Part shown: positions 30,042 through 38,499 of the stretch, in pieces
Layout: the number at the start of each line of letters is the position of its first letter
Position numbering within the stretch: the stretch's first letter is position 1
DNA from: Bogoriella caseilytica
Lineage (GTDB): Bacteria > Actinomycetota > Actinomycetes > Actinomycetales > Actinomycetaceae
Assembly: GCF_003752405.1 (NCBI RefSeq)
Contig: NZ_RKHK01000001.1
Coordinates: 2,418,001 to 2,482,000 of the forward strand
Direction: 5' to 3'
Length of the DNA stretch: 64,000 nt
Notes under the pieces: model-generated
Told to the model about the DNA's origin: nothing
The model's database searches: none
The model's input: only the letters and a program-made list of their open reading frames with translations
Program-made: the position numbers and the translations under genes

Positions 30042-30962
30042 ATGACAGCCACCGCTGAGGTGCGCGGCCGTAGCCGCCCCAGATCGTCGTGGCGACGCCG
30101 TGACGCCGCGACCGGCTATCTCTTCGTGGCTCCGGCCGTGCTGGGATCCGTCGCCTTCGTCATGGTGCCGCTGATCGCCGTCGTGTGGTTCAGCCTCCAC
30201 GAGTGGAACGTGCTGGCGGCGACCTTCACCTTCGAGGGCGCGGCGAACTATGAACGGATGCTCGCCGACCCTGCGCTGCGTCAGTCGCTGATCGCCAGCG
30301 CGTGGTTCTCCGCGGGCATCCTGGTGCTGAACATCTCGCTCGCACTGCTGCTGGCGGTGCTGCTCAATCAGAAGCTCCCCGGCACGACCTTCTTCCGGGT
30401 GGCCTTCTTCTCCCCGGTGGTGGTCTCGCTGGTGGCGTGGACGATCGTGTGGGGCTTCCTCCTCCAATCCGACGGAGGAATCAACGCGCTGCTCGCCTCC
30501 ATCGGTATCGACGGGCCGAACTGGCTGCGCGGTTCCACTACGGCGATGGTCTCCATCGTGGTCGTGCAGGTCTTCAAGAACGTCGGGCTGAACATGGTGC
30601 TCTTCCTCGCCGCGCTGCAGGGTGTCCCGGAGGAGATCCAGGAAGCCGCCACGCTCGACGGCGCGGGAGCCTGGCGGCGCTTCCGCACGATCACCGTGCC
30701 GATGATCAGCCCCACCATCCTGCTCGTCTCGATCCTCACGGTGGTCGGCTCCCTGGAGACCTTCGCGCTGATCGACGTCATGACGCAGGGCGGGCCAGGG
30801 AACTCGACCACGGTGCTCGTCTACTACCTGTACCGCCAGGCCTTCCAGTTCAACGAGTTCGGCTACGCCAGTGCCATTGCCGTGCTGCTCTTCCTCATCG
30901 TGCTGGTGCTGACCCTGCTGCAATGGCAGACGCGAAAGAGGTGGGTCCACCATGAGAACTGA
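30042..30962 (+). CDS. Sugar ABC transporter permease, MalF/UgpA type
   Basis: A 306-residue permease with six membrane helices. The EAA loop that contacts the ATPase is EEIQEAATLDGAGAWRRFRT (about residues 198-217). An Arg-rich N-terminus of about 25 residues precedes the first helix. GGAGGAGG lies before the ATG. It overlaps the next permease by 11 bp. Confidence 0.94.
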   Translation: MTATAEVRGRSRPRSSWRRRDAATGYLFVAPAVLGSVAFVMVPLIAVVWFSLHEWNVLAATFTFEGAANYERMLADPALRQSLIASAWFSAGILVLNISLALLLAVLLNQKLPGTTFFRVAFFSPVVVSLVAWTIVWGFLLQSDGGINALLASIGIDGPNWLRGSTTAMVSIVVVQVFKNVGLNMVLFLAALQGVPEEIQEAATLDGAGAWRRFRTITVPMISPTILLVSILTVVGSLETFALIDVMTQGGPGNSTTVLVYYLYRQAFQFNEFGYASAIAVLLFLIVLVLTLLQWQTRKRWVHHEN

Positions 30963-31887
30963 CCAGCTCGGCGCCCCCACCCGCGACGGCCGCAAGTCCG
31001 CGGCCATCGACCCGCGGCGCCCGGTCCCGGCTCATGGCCGCGTGGGCCGCGCCAGACGGCAGCGTCGCACCCGCTGGATGCTGGTGGGGCTGCTCAGCCT
31101 GCTGTCCGTCCCGTTCCTGTTCCCCACGTGGTGGATGGCCACCTCGAGCCTGAAGACGACCAGTGAGATCCTGCGCGTGCCCCCCACGCTCTGGCCGTCC
31201 GACCCCTCGCTCGCCCCGTATCGGGCGGTCTTCGACCTGCAGCCCTTCGCGATCCAGTACTGGAACTCGCTGTACATCGCCGCGCTGTCCACCATCGGCA
31301 CGATCCTGGTCGCCTCCCTGGCGGGTTACGCCTTCGCGCGCATCCAGTTCCGGGGCAACAACCTGCTCTTCGTGGTGGTCCTTGCCGGCCTCTTGGTGCC
31401 CTCGGAGGTGACGATCGTCCCCTTGTTCCGGGCGGTGAACTCCCTGGGGCTCATTGACACCCATTGGCCCCTGATCGTCATTCCGATCTTCGGCGCTCCC
31501 AGCGTGCTCGGCACCTTCATCATGCGGCAGTTCTTCATCTCCCTACCGCTGGAGCTGGAGGAGGCCGGGCGAATGGATGGCCTCAGCCGGTGGGGCATCT
31601 TCTGGCGGATCGCCTTCCCCCTGGCTCGTCCGGCCATCGCGGCGGTGGCGATCTTTACCTTCATGAAGTCCTGGAACATGTACCTCGAGCCGATCGTGTA
31701 TCTCTCCAGCCGGGAGAACTTCACGCTGCCGCAGGCCCTGACCCAGTACGTAGACGCCTACGGTGGCCCGATCTGGAACGTGCAGCTCGCCGCGACCACG
31801 CTCACGGTGATCCCCGTGCTCGTCGTCTTCCTCATTGCCCAGCGGCAGTTCATCCAGGGCCTGGCTCAGACCGGCCTCAAAGGCTGA
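30952..31887 (+). CDS. Sugar ABC transporter permease, MalG/UgpE type
   Basis: A 311-residue second permease with six helices and an EAA loop, LELEEAGRMDGLSRWGIFWR (about residues 200-219). An Arg-rich 35-residue N-terminus is present. No ATP-binding subunit gene follows; actinobacterial sugar importers of this class commonly share one ATPase (MsiK) encoded elsewhere. A 117-bp gap separates it from the surface protein gene. Confidence 0.94.
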   Translation: MRTDQLGAPTRDGRKSAAIDPRRPVPAHGRVGRARRQRRTRWMLVGLLSLLSVPFLFPTWWMATSSLKTTSEILRVPPTLWPSDPSLAPYRAVFDLQPFAIQYWNSLYIAALSTIGTILVASLAGYAFARIQFRGNNLLFVVVLAGLLVPSEVTIVPLFRAVNSLGLIDTHWPLIVIPIFGAPSVLGTFIMRQFFISLPLELEEAGRMDGLSRWGIFWRIAFPLARPAIAAVAIFTFMKSWNMYLEPIVYLSSRENFTLPQALTQYVDAYGGPIWNVQLAATTLTVIPVLVVFLIAQRQFIQGLAQTGLKG

Positions 31888-32004
31888 CCACACCACGCGC
31901 TGGCGCAGGCCGCCGGCACGTATCCGGCACCGGCGCGCACTCAGACGCCTGCTGGTGGACACCCTGCTCGCAACGAGGCGAGCAGAGAGATGGAGGAGAA
32001 TGTC

Positions 32005-34080
32005 ATGCGCACCTCGAGCACCACGAGACGGTCCAGGACGGGGCCACCGAGCATCATGGTCGCGGCCGGCGCTGCCCTGATCCTGGGAGTTGCCGGCCCG
32101 GCGGCCGGCGCTCCGGAGGGCGGGGAGGGTGGGCCCAGCGAGAGTGACTTGCCCGTCTTCGAGTTCGCCGGGATCCTCACTGATTATGACGAGCTCGAGT
32201 ACAACCCGAACGACGAGTTCATCTTTCCCAGTGTGTTCCATGCCGGCGAGCACCTCGACGATCCGCTCGGGGAGTGGTACCTCTACTACGCCCCCCACGA
32301 TCCTCCTGGCGGCATCGCGATGATGTATGCGGATTCTCTTGATGGTCCGTGGGTGGAACACCCGGGGAGCCCGCTGATCGAGAACGAGTGGCCGCCGCAT
32401 TACGACTGGGTGAGTCACGTCTCCACCGCCGAGGCCTTCTGGCATCCGGAGGAGGAGCAGATGATCATGTACTTCCACGGCGAGAACTCCGAGACGCGGT
32501 ATGCACTCTCGGATGACGGGGTGACGTTCGAGTACGGCGGTATCGCGGTCGACAACAGCGACGGACCGCCCGGGACCACCGAGTCCTCCTACGCCCGGGT
32601 GTTCGAGCATCCCGACCCCGATTCCGAGTACGACTTCGCCATGTTCTACATGTGGAACTGGCAAGACGACGTCCGGCGCATCGCCGTCGCGGAGTCGCAC
32701 GATGGCCGGGAGTGGGACGTCCGGCAGGAGCCGCTGATCGTTCCGGGCTTCGCTGAGGGGCAGAACGTCTCCTCCGCGAACCTGTGGGAATGGGAGGGGC
32801 AGTTGTACGTCATCTACCACGCCTCCTCGGGCGACATTCATGCGCGCACGGTCAACGCCGCGCTGACCGAGACCGGCCCGGCCTGGACACTCCACAGCTC
32901 CAGCGGCGTCGAGCCCGATGTGGGCCGGGTTGCGGCACCGGAGATTGTCACCCATGACGGCCAGACCTATCTCTTCTATGAGGGCGGCCACCGCCTCGGT
33001 GCCACCATCGCCTACGCCAGACACAATCCCGACGCCGAACGCCCACCGGCGCCTGCGCCCGATCCCGACCCGCTGCGGCAGATGTGCTCGGGGGGCAGCT
33101 CCGATGAGTTCGACGGTCCGAGCCTCAATGAGCAGCGATGGACGATGGTGCGTGAGGACATCGACCGCCACGAACTGGCCGGCGGTGAGCTGGTGATCCC
33201 CACCTACGACAGCGGCGTGAGCGGGGCGGCTTTCCCGCTGCAGGAGCTGCCTGGAAGCGGATGGGAAGTGACGACGGAGCTCACGGTCGAGGTGTCCGAA
33301 CCCTTCCAGCAGGCCGGTCTTCTCGTCTACGAAAGCGACACAGACTACGTCAAACTCATCCTGGGGCAGGGGTCGAACGGCCCCCGCCTGGAGTACATCT
33401 GGCGCCAGAACGGGAGTGATCGCCACAGCGCCCAGGACACTCGCGCGGTGCCGTCCGACCTCGACGAGACCTTCTGGTTGCGGCTGAGCAGCGACGGCGC
33501 GGAGATGACTGCCACGATCTCGCCCGATGGTGAGGTGTTCTGGCCGCTGGGCCGCCCGGTGGACTTGGGGCAGATCGATCCGGTGGGCGTCGGGCCCTTC
33601 GCCATGCGGGGCGCGACCGCTGCCCCGGAGATCGACGCTCGATTCTCGTGGTTCCGGTGGGCACCCACCGAGGCCGAACGCGAGGCGTGTGCCGGTGACA
33701 CCGAGCCGCCGCCGGGGGAGGAGCCGACCGAGCCGCCGCCGGGGGAGGAGCCGACCGAGCCGCCGCCGGGGGAGGAGCCGACCGAGCCGCCGCCGGGGGA
33801 GGAGCCGACCGAGCCGCCGCCGGGGGAGGAGCCGACCGAGCCGCCGCCGGGCGAGCAGCCCACTGATCCGGCTCCAGGCGAAGAGCCCACCGGCACGCCC
33901 TCAGGTCAGGCACCCGTCGCGGACTCCGAGGGCGGGACTGCAGGTCCTTCAACCCACCCGGCCGGCACCGGCTCCGAGGAACTCGCTCACACCGGGGCCG
34001 CCGGCGCGGGCCTCCTCGCCCTGATGGGCGCCGGGCTGGTGCTCGCCGGCCTGGCCCTGCGCCGTCGGGCCATCGGGTAA
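32005..34080 (+). CDS. Sortase-anchored GH43-like beta-propeller surface protein
   Basis: A 691-residue secreted protein. An N-terminal signal peptide ends near APAAGA. Residues 50-345 look like a five-bladed propeller of the GH43/GH32 type (FIFPSVFHAGEHLDD, WYLYYAPHD, AFWHPEEEQMIMYFHG). Residues 360-560 form a beta-sandwich like the GH43 C-terminal or DUF1349 domain (DEFDGPSLNEQRW). A TEPPPGEEP repeat spacer leads to LAHTG (660-664), a hydrophobic helix and RRRAIG, a wall-sorting signal of the LAxTG type. ATG 32005 follows GGAGGAG. Probably degrades or binds a glycan whose products the adjacent transporter imports. I could not place the three catalytic acids with confidence. Confidence 0.8.
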   Translation: MRTSSTTRRSRTGPPSIMVAAGAALILGVAGPAAGAPEGGEGGPSESDLPVFEFAGILTDYDELEYNPNDEFIFPSVFHAGEHLDDPLGEWYLYYAPHDPPGGIAMMYADSLDGPWVEHPGSPLIENEWPPHYDWVSHVSTAEAFWHPEEEQMIMYFHGENSETRYALSDDGVTFEYGGIAVDNSDGPPGTTESSYARVFEHPDPDSEYDFAMFYMWNWQDDVRRIAVAESHDGREWDVRQEPLIVPGFAEGQNVSSANLWEWEGQLYVIYHASSGDIHARTVNAALTETGPAWTLHSSSGVEPDVGRVAAPEIVTHDGQTYLFYEGGHRLGATIAYARHNPDAERPPAPAPDPDPLRQMCSGGSSDEFDGPSLNEQRWTMVREDIDRHELAGGELVIPTYDSGVSGAAFPLQELPGSGWEVTTELTVEVSEPFQQAGLLVYESDTDYVKLILGQGSNGPRLEYIWRQNGSDRHSAQDTRAVPSDLDETFWLRLSSDGAEMTATISPDGEVFWPLGRPVDLGQIDPVGVGPFAMRGATAAPEIDARFSWFRWAPTEAEREACAGDTEPPPGEEPTEPPPGEEPTEPPPGEEPTEPPPGEEPTEPPPGEEPTEPPPGEQPTDPAPGEEPTGTPSGQAPVADSEGGTAGPSTHPAGTGSEELAHTGAAGAGLLALMGAGLVLAGLALRRRAIG
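33700..33888 (+). repeat. Seven tandem 27-bp units encoding a Pro/Glu stalk
   Basis: Each unit encodes nine residues, TEPPPGEEP. The first five copies are identical in protein and nearly so in DNA; the sixth has E-to-Q and the seventh is TDPAPGEEP. The segment forms the extended wall-spanning spacer before the LAHTG motif and is prone to copy-number change. Confidence 0.9.
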
Positions 34081-34090
34081 CGGGCTCCCA

Positions 34091-34135
34091 CACGGGGCGG
34101 GACCCAGGCCGAGACGCGCCGGGTCCCGCCCCGTG
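34091..34135. terminator. Bidirectional terminator
   Basis: CACGGGGCGGGACCC and its exact complement form a 15-bp stem around a 15-base loop. It lies between the convergent surface-protein and DUF3054 genes. Confidence 0.85.
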
Positions 34136-34147
34136 GTCTACCTCCGC

Positions 34148-34558
34148 TCAGGACCGCCGTGCACGCCCGATGAACATCAGCACGAGTCGCCAGCCGATCA
34201 GAAGTGCGCCGAGGACCACGGCGGTGACCACGGGAAACGCGCCGGAGAGGTCCCCGCCGGCCACACCCTCAGGCAGGACGCCGCGCAGCAGCAGTCCGAT
34301 CGCGGTGGTGGACAGCCACACGATGACGCCGGTGGGCCACACCAGGAGTGGCAGAGATCGGACGGCGGGAACCATCCAAGCGATGGTCAGGCCGGCGATG
34401 AAGGGCCAGAGCACGAGCGGGAAATGCGTGAGGTCGGTGCCGTGATTGATCATCCCGACCACGGTGAAGACGATGACCGCGGCGAGATCCACGCCGAGCC
34501 AGCGCAGCGGTCGGCGCGATCCCGGCAGTGGCTGCTGGGTGCCTTCGGTATCCGTCAT
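34148..34558 (-). CDS. DUF3054 family membrane protein
   Basis: A 136-residue protein with four membrane helices. Conserved positions of the family are visible: DLAAVIVFTVVGMINHG, FIAGLTIAWMVPAV, and PTGVIVWLSTTAIGLLLRG. Function unknown; the family is widespread in actinobacteria and haloarchaea. Its start overlaps the stop of the upstream DUF4916 gene by 4 bp. Confidence 0.85.
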   Translation of the reverse strand: MTDTEGTQQPLPGSRRPLRWLGVDLAAVIVFTVVGMINHGTDLTHFPLVLWPFIAGLTIAWMVPAVRSLPLLVWPTGVIVWLSTTAIGLLLRGVLPEGVAGGDLSGAFPVVTAVVLGALLIGWRLVLMFIGRARRS

Positions 34559-35088
34559 GATTTCCCCATCGAGGCCAGGGCCTGCTTGAGCAGAGCGGCG
34601 TGACCGTCGGAGAGGTCGGCCAGGATCTCGGGCAGGACCGCCTCGGTCGGGGTGAGCCAGGTGGTCTCCAGGGTGTCGTTGCGCGGCTGGCAGTCACCCG
34701 AGACCGGGACGATGTAGCCGAGGGAGACGGCGTGCTGGCGTTCGTCGTGAAAGCGCACGCCCGGGGTGGGGAAGTACTCACCGATCGCGAAGGGCGTCAG
34801 TGAGGCCGGCAGCTGGGGCAGGGCCATGGGGCCGAGGTCCTTCTCCAGATGGCGGGCCAGCGCCTCGCGAATGGACTCGTGGAAGAGCACCCGACCGGAC
34901 ACCAAGGCCCGCGTGATGTGGCCATCGGCATTGGCGCGCATCAGCAGGCCGATGGCGGTCAGCTCACCGTTCTCGTCGAGCTGAACCGGCAGCGCATCGA
35001 TGTACAGGATCGGCACCTTGCGGCGCACGAAGTCCAGGTCCTCAGGGGAGAGCCACGGCCCCGCGTCGTCGGCTGCAATCTCGCTCAT
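34555..35088 (-). CDS. DUF4916 (NUDIX-clan) protein
   Basis: A 177-residue protein related to NUDIX hydrolases. The N-terminus WLSPEDLDFVRRKVPILYID and the degenerate Nudix-like helix REALARHLEKDLG (about residues 75-87) fit DUF4916. The full GX5EX7REUXEEXGU box is incomplete, so hydrolase activity is uncertain. Co-transcribed with the DUF3054 gene. Confidence 0.82.
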   Translation of the reverse strand: MSEIAADDAGPWLSPEDLDFVRRKVPILYIDALPVQLDENGELTAIGLLMRANADGHITRALVSGRVLFHESIREALARHLEKDLGPMALPQLPASLTPFAIGEYFPTPGVRFHDERQHAVSLGYIVPVSGDCQPRNDTLETTWLTPTEAVLPEILADLSDGHAALLKQALASMGKS

Positions 35089-35196
35089 CCCTCGTTTCTA
35101 TCGCAGCGGGCTCTCGCATGCGAGGCGGCTGGCCGCAGGGGCGCCGGTCGGGTGTGGGAACCTGACCGGAAGGCCCGGCAATCTGGAGGTGGAGCG

Positions 35197-36009
35197 ATGC
35201 GGCGTATCACGCGGCCCAATGCGCAATTCCAAGTGTGGGAGGCGCTGTTGCACAACCGGAACAAGCGGCAGCGAGCCGGCGAGTTCGTGGTCCAGGGGGT
35301 GCGCCCGATCAACCTCGCCCTCGAGTACGGCTGGCAGGTGCGCGCCGTGGTCTACGACGCGGAGCGGACGCTCTCGCGGTGGGCGCTCGGCGTCCTCGAA
35401 CGCGTGCCCACCGGTCACGTCGCCATGGCTCCTGAACTCCTGGCGCAGCTCAGCGGCAAGGATGAGGAGGTACCCGAACTGGTGATCGTGGTCGGGCTCC
35501 CCGAGGACGACTTCGCCCGCATCACCGTCACCGAGGAGCGGCCCTTCCTGGGCGTGGTCTTCGATCGCCCCACGACGCCGGGCAACGTCGGCACCATCGC
35601 CCGCTCGGTGGACGCCTTCGGTGGCGGGGCCCTGATCATCACCGGCCACAGCGCCGACCCCTATGACCCGCGCTCAGTGCGAGCATCCACCGGTTCACTC
35701 TTCGCCGTGCCGGTGGTGCGGGCAGCCTCGCACCAGGTGGTCATCGAGTGGGTGGACGGCCTGCGCGCCGCCGGCTCGCCCCTGCGTGTGGTCGGTACCG
35801 ATGAGCAAGGTAGCGCAGTCATCGCCGAGGCCGACCTGACGGGGCCGACCCTGCTGGTGATCGGCAACGAGACCCATGGTGTGAGTTCCGGCTGGCGTGA
35901 GGCCTGCGACGTGATGGTGCGTATCCCCATCGGCGGCGCCGCCAGCTCGCTGAATGCCGCCAGCGCTGCCACAGTGGCCCTGTACGAAGCCGCACGACAG
36001 CGAGGTTGA
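35197..36009 (+). CDS. TrmH/SpoU-family RNA 2'-O-methyltransferase
   Basis: A 270-residue SPOUT methyltransferase. The three SpoU motifs are in order: DRPTTPGNVGTIARSVDAFG, LLVIGNETHGVSSGW, and IPIGGAASSLNAASAATVAL, which together form the knotted SAM site. The N-terminal 90 residues form a substrate-binding domain. ATG 35197 (MRRITRPNAQFQVW) follows GGAGGTGGAG. The target RNA position is unknown. The next gene starts 1 bp after the stop. Confidence 0.92.
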   Translation: MRRITRPNAQFQVWEALLHNRNKRQRAGEFVVQGVRPINLALEYGWQVRAVVYDAERTLSRWALGVLERVPTGHVAMAPELLAQLSGKDEEVPELVIVVGLPEDDFARITVTEERPFLGVVFDRPTTPGNVGTIARSVDAFGGGALIITGHSADPYDPRSVRASTGSLFAVPVVRAASHQVVIEWVDGLRAAGSPLRVVGTDEQGSAVIAEADLTGPTLLVIGNETHGVSSGWREACDVMVRIPIGGAASSLNAASAATVALYEAARQRG

Positions 36010-36010
36010 G

Positions 36011-36298
36011 ATGGACGAACAGACACACGAGCGGGTCCGCGAACTGATCGCGGCCATCCCCGAGGGCCGCGTGGCCACCTACGGCGATATCGCCAATGCC
36101 GCGGGCCTTTCCACGCCGCGGATCGTCGGCCGGATCCTACGTGAGGACGGCTCAGACCTGCCCTGGCACCGGGTGCTGGGGGCGCAGGGGAAGCCGTCGC
36201 CCGAGTTGTCCAGCACGCAGCTCGCGCTGCTTCGCGCCGAAGGGGTCGAGACCGGCGAAGGTTGGGTCGACATCGAGCGCTACCGCTGGCAACCGTAG
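36011..36298 (+). CDS. Alkyltransferase-like protein (ATL), MGMT family without the reactive cysteine
   Basis: A 95-residue protein equal to the C-terminal DNA-binding domain of O6-alkylguanine alkyltransferases. The helix-turn-helix (RVATYGDIANAAGL) and flipping Arg region (STPRIVGRIL) are kept, but the active-site PCHR is PWHRVLG, with Trp52 in place of Cys. Such ATL proteins bind O6-alkylguanine without repairing it and flag the lesion for nucleotide excision repair. ATG 36011 follows GAGGTTGAG. Possibly translationally coupled with the methyltransferase. Confidence 0.9.
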   Translation: MDEQTHERVRELIAAIPEGRVATYGDIANAAGLSTPRIVGRILREDGSDLPWHRVLGAQGKPSPELSSTQLALLRAEGVETGEGWVDIERYRWQP

Positions 36299-36352
36299 GT
36301 CACTGCCGCGAGTGCGGCACCGAGGCCCGCTTCGGTCGAGGTCACAGGGTGG

Positions 36353-36434
36353 TGCGCGAGGCGGGACTTGAACCCGCACGTCCGAGGACACCAGGACCTA
36401 AACCTGGCGCGTCTGCCAATTCCGCCACTCGCGC
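36353..36434 (-). tRNA. tRNA-Leu (UAG)
   Basis: On the minus strand, acceptor GCGCGAG pairs with CTCGCGC followed by discriminator A. The anticodon arm CCAGG-TTTAGGT-CCTGG gives anticodon UAG. A variable arm is present, as in class II tRNAs, and the T loop reads TTCAAGT. CCA is not fully encoded (ACC). Confidence 0.95.
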
Positions 36435-36472
36435 TCGGCGCACAGCTTAGCCGCCGTGCCCCGTCCTGCCGG

Positions 36473-36949
36473 TCAGTCGAGCCCGAGCGCCTTGCGCAAC
36501 CGGGCCACGTGGCCGGTTGCCTTGACGTTGTACTGGGCGAGCGTGACCGTGCCGTCCACCCCGACCACCACGGTGGAACGGATGACGCCCACGTAGGTCT
36601 TGCCGTAATTCACCTTCTCACCCCAGGCTCCATATGCCTCCAGCACCTCGTGCTCGGGGTCCGAGGCAAGGGGGAAGGGGAGTGACTCGGCATCGGCGAA
36701 GGTCTCGAGCTTGTCCACCTCGTCGGGCGAGATCCCCACGACGGCGTACCCGGCTGCGGTCAGCGAGGCGAGCGAATCACGGAAGTCACAGGCCTGAGTG
36801 GTGCAACCGGGCGTGGAGGCGGCGGGGTAGAAGTACACGATCACGCCCTGCTCCGCCTCAGCGCGCAGGGCATCTAGCGAGATCTGCTGGCCGCCGGCGC
36901 CACTGAGCGAGAAGTCGGGAGCGGCGTCACCGGGATTCAGTCGAGTCAT
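36473..36949 (-). CDS. bcp: Thioredoxin-dependent peroxiredoxin, Bcp/PrxQ type
   Basis: A 158-residue peroxidase reducing hydrogen and organic peroxides. The peroxidatic Cys lies in YPAASTPGCTTQACDFRD (about residue 48), with the second Cys five residues on, the arrangement of atypical 2-Cys PrxQ proteins. ATG 36949 gives the normal MTRLNPGDAAPDFSL start; the frame is open further upstream without support. It overlaps the end of the upstream gene by 23 bp. Confidence 0.95.
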   Translation of the reverse strand: MTRLNPGDAAPDFSLSGAGGQQISLDALRAEAEQGVIVYFYPAASTPGCTTQACDFRDSLASLTAAGYAVVGISPDEVDKLETFADAESLPFPLASDPEHEVLEAYGAWGEKVNYGKTYVGVIRSTVVVGVDGTVTLAQYNVKATGHVARLRKALGLD

Positions 36950-37436
36950 GCCCTGATTCTTCCAGAAGGAAATCCTCCGAGGTGTCCGCACGCAAGGATC
37001 GCGATCCGCGCGGGAGCGCCGTCTCGCGCCACGCGGAGTAGGTGGCCTGTGCTTCGACGAAGACGTCCGCATCGAGGAAGGCCACCGTGCGGTGCCCGCC
37101 AATCAGCGGCTGCCCGTCGATACCCCAGCTCACGATCTCTCCGGAGAGCAGGGTGGGCGCGGGCGCGGTCGCAGCATGGGTAGCGTGCCGGGCTAGCCGC
37201 CGGGCCACCCAGGTGGCCGTGGAATCGAGCCACCAGGATTCGGGCTGCAGGCTCCAGGCCGGGGCTCCGGGTAAGCGGAAGGTGGACTCGGGGTCCCGGA
37301 ACTCACCGTCGCGGCTTCCGATGCTGTGAGGATCCGGGACGTGCAGATACAGCGGTCCGACGGTCTGCATCAGCAGCACGATCTGACCGATCGAGCGCAA
37401 TGGCGGGGACGACGCAGGCGTGGCAGCCGAATTCAT
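36927..37436 (-). CDS. Hypothetical protein, DUF6098-like
   Basis: A 169-residue soluble protein. The pattern LRSIGQIVLLMQTVGPLYLH, then SRDGEF, LPGAPAWSLQPESWW, ATWVARRLARHA and LLSGEIVSWGIDGQPLI resembles, from memory, actinobacterial DUF6098. No catalytic motif is visible. ATG 37436 is chosen because GGAG lies 5 nt upstream. The 3' end overlaps bcp. The 197 bp before it show no further gene. Confidence 0.6.
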   Translation of the reverse strand: MNSAATPASSPPLRSIGQIVLLMQTVGPLYLHVPDPHSIGSRDGEFRDPESTFRLPGAPAWSLQPESWWLDSTATWVARRLARHATHAATAPAPTLLSGEIVSWGIDGQPLIGGHRTVAFLDADVFVEAQATYSAWRETALPRGSRSLRADTSEDFLLEESGHDSTESR

Positions 37437-37633
37437 GGACACTCCAGAACATCTGGCACCGGTGAGTGCCGCAGAAGGGTTTCGCCGAGAGGCGAAATCT
37501 GGGTGCCGCCGAGGGCTGGAGCGACTGGATGGCGCATCGGGTCCGGGATGGCCAAAGAGCAACTTAACCGCCAGAGCGAGCGTGGCGCAAATAGTGCCCA
37601 GGCGATCCCGCCGCCCACCAGGGGAGGGAGGGA

Positions 37634-38332
37634 CTAGAGCCGCAGTCCCATCGAGACGATGGCGTCTGCGAGGTCGCGGACCTTGAGGTTGTGCCGCCGG
37701 GCGTGGTTGCGGATCATCTCGAAGGCCTGCGCCACCGCTACACCGCAGTGCTCGGCGATGATCCCCTTGGCCTGTTCGATCACCACCCGCGAGTCCAGTG
37801 CGAGCGACAGCTGCTTGTTGAGTTCGGTGTGCTGGCGGTTGGTGGAAGCATTGATGAGGTAAGCGGTCGCCATGTCCGCCAGCACCGAGGCAGCCGCGAT
37901 GTCGCTCTCGGGCCATCCGCGCCGCTCGGCATACAGGGTCAGCGTGCCGAAGGCCTCGTCTTCGAGCGCCAGGGGAAGGACCGCGATCGACGTCGTCCCG
38001 GTGCCCAAGGCTGCGGCAACGTACTCGGGCCAGCGCTCGCGCTCTGCCGCCAGGTCACTGATCTCGCGTGTCGTCCCGGTGTGGAAGGCCTCCACCGCCG
38101 GCCCCACCTGATGCTCTTCCTGGAACAGTTCGAGCGGCTTGAGGTGGGGCGGGATCGCCGTGACCATCTGGAGCTTGTTGTTCTCGTACAGGGAGACACC
38201 GGCTCCACGGATCTGCAGCACCTCGGCCACACGGAGCGCGAGATCATTGAGCGCAGCGTCAGGATCGTACGGCTGGACGAGCGTGCGCACGAAGTCTGAG
38301 AGCGTCTGGACGAAGAGCCGGTCGTCGTACAC
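37634..38332 (-). CDS. GAF-ANTAR domain regulatory protein
   Basis: A 232-residue predicted RNA-binding antiterminator. An N-terminal GAF sensor domain (about 10-160, LALRVAEVLQIRGAGVSLYE onward) is joined to a C-terminal ANTAR domain (170-232): LALDSRVVIEQAKGIIAEHC, then AFEMIRNHARRHNLKVRDLA. ANTAR proteins bind paired hexaloop hairpins in nascent mRNA and prevent termination. GAF-ANTAR proteins are abundant in actinobacteria. It stands alone; 167 bp upstream hold no gene. Confidence 0.92.
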   Translation of the reverse strand: MYDDRLFVQTLSDFVRTLVQPYDPDAALNDLALRVAEVLQIRGAGVSLYENNKLQMVTAIPPHLKPLELFQEEHQVGPAVEAFHTGTTREISDLAAERERWPEYVAAALGTGTTSIAVLPLALEDEAFGTLTLYAERRGWPESDIAAASVLADMATAYLINASTNRQHTELNKQLSLALDSRVVIEQAKGIIAEHCGVAVAQAFEMIRNHARRHNLKVRDLADAIVSMGLRL

Positions 38333-38499
38333 GAAACACCTTGTCTACCGCGGTCAACTCCCGCGACCACCAGCTAGCGCGCGCGAGAGACCCCCCGAGG
38401 GAGGAGGTGCCACGAGCGTAGTCGTGCTCCCGCGCGCCTGGGTGCAGTATTGCGTCACATCTCAGCCGCGGTCCGCGTCGCGCTGGGCTGCTGCGCTGG

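Noticed and set aside
33700-33888. CRISPR-like array
   Set aside because: The 27-bp units are contiguous with no spacers, in frame, and encode a Pro/Glu wall spacer.
36353-36434. tRNA-Leu as an integration site for a mobile element
   Set aside because: No integrase, direct repeat of the tRNA end or shift in gene content is visible nearby.
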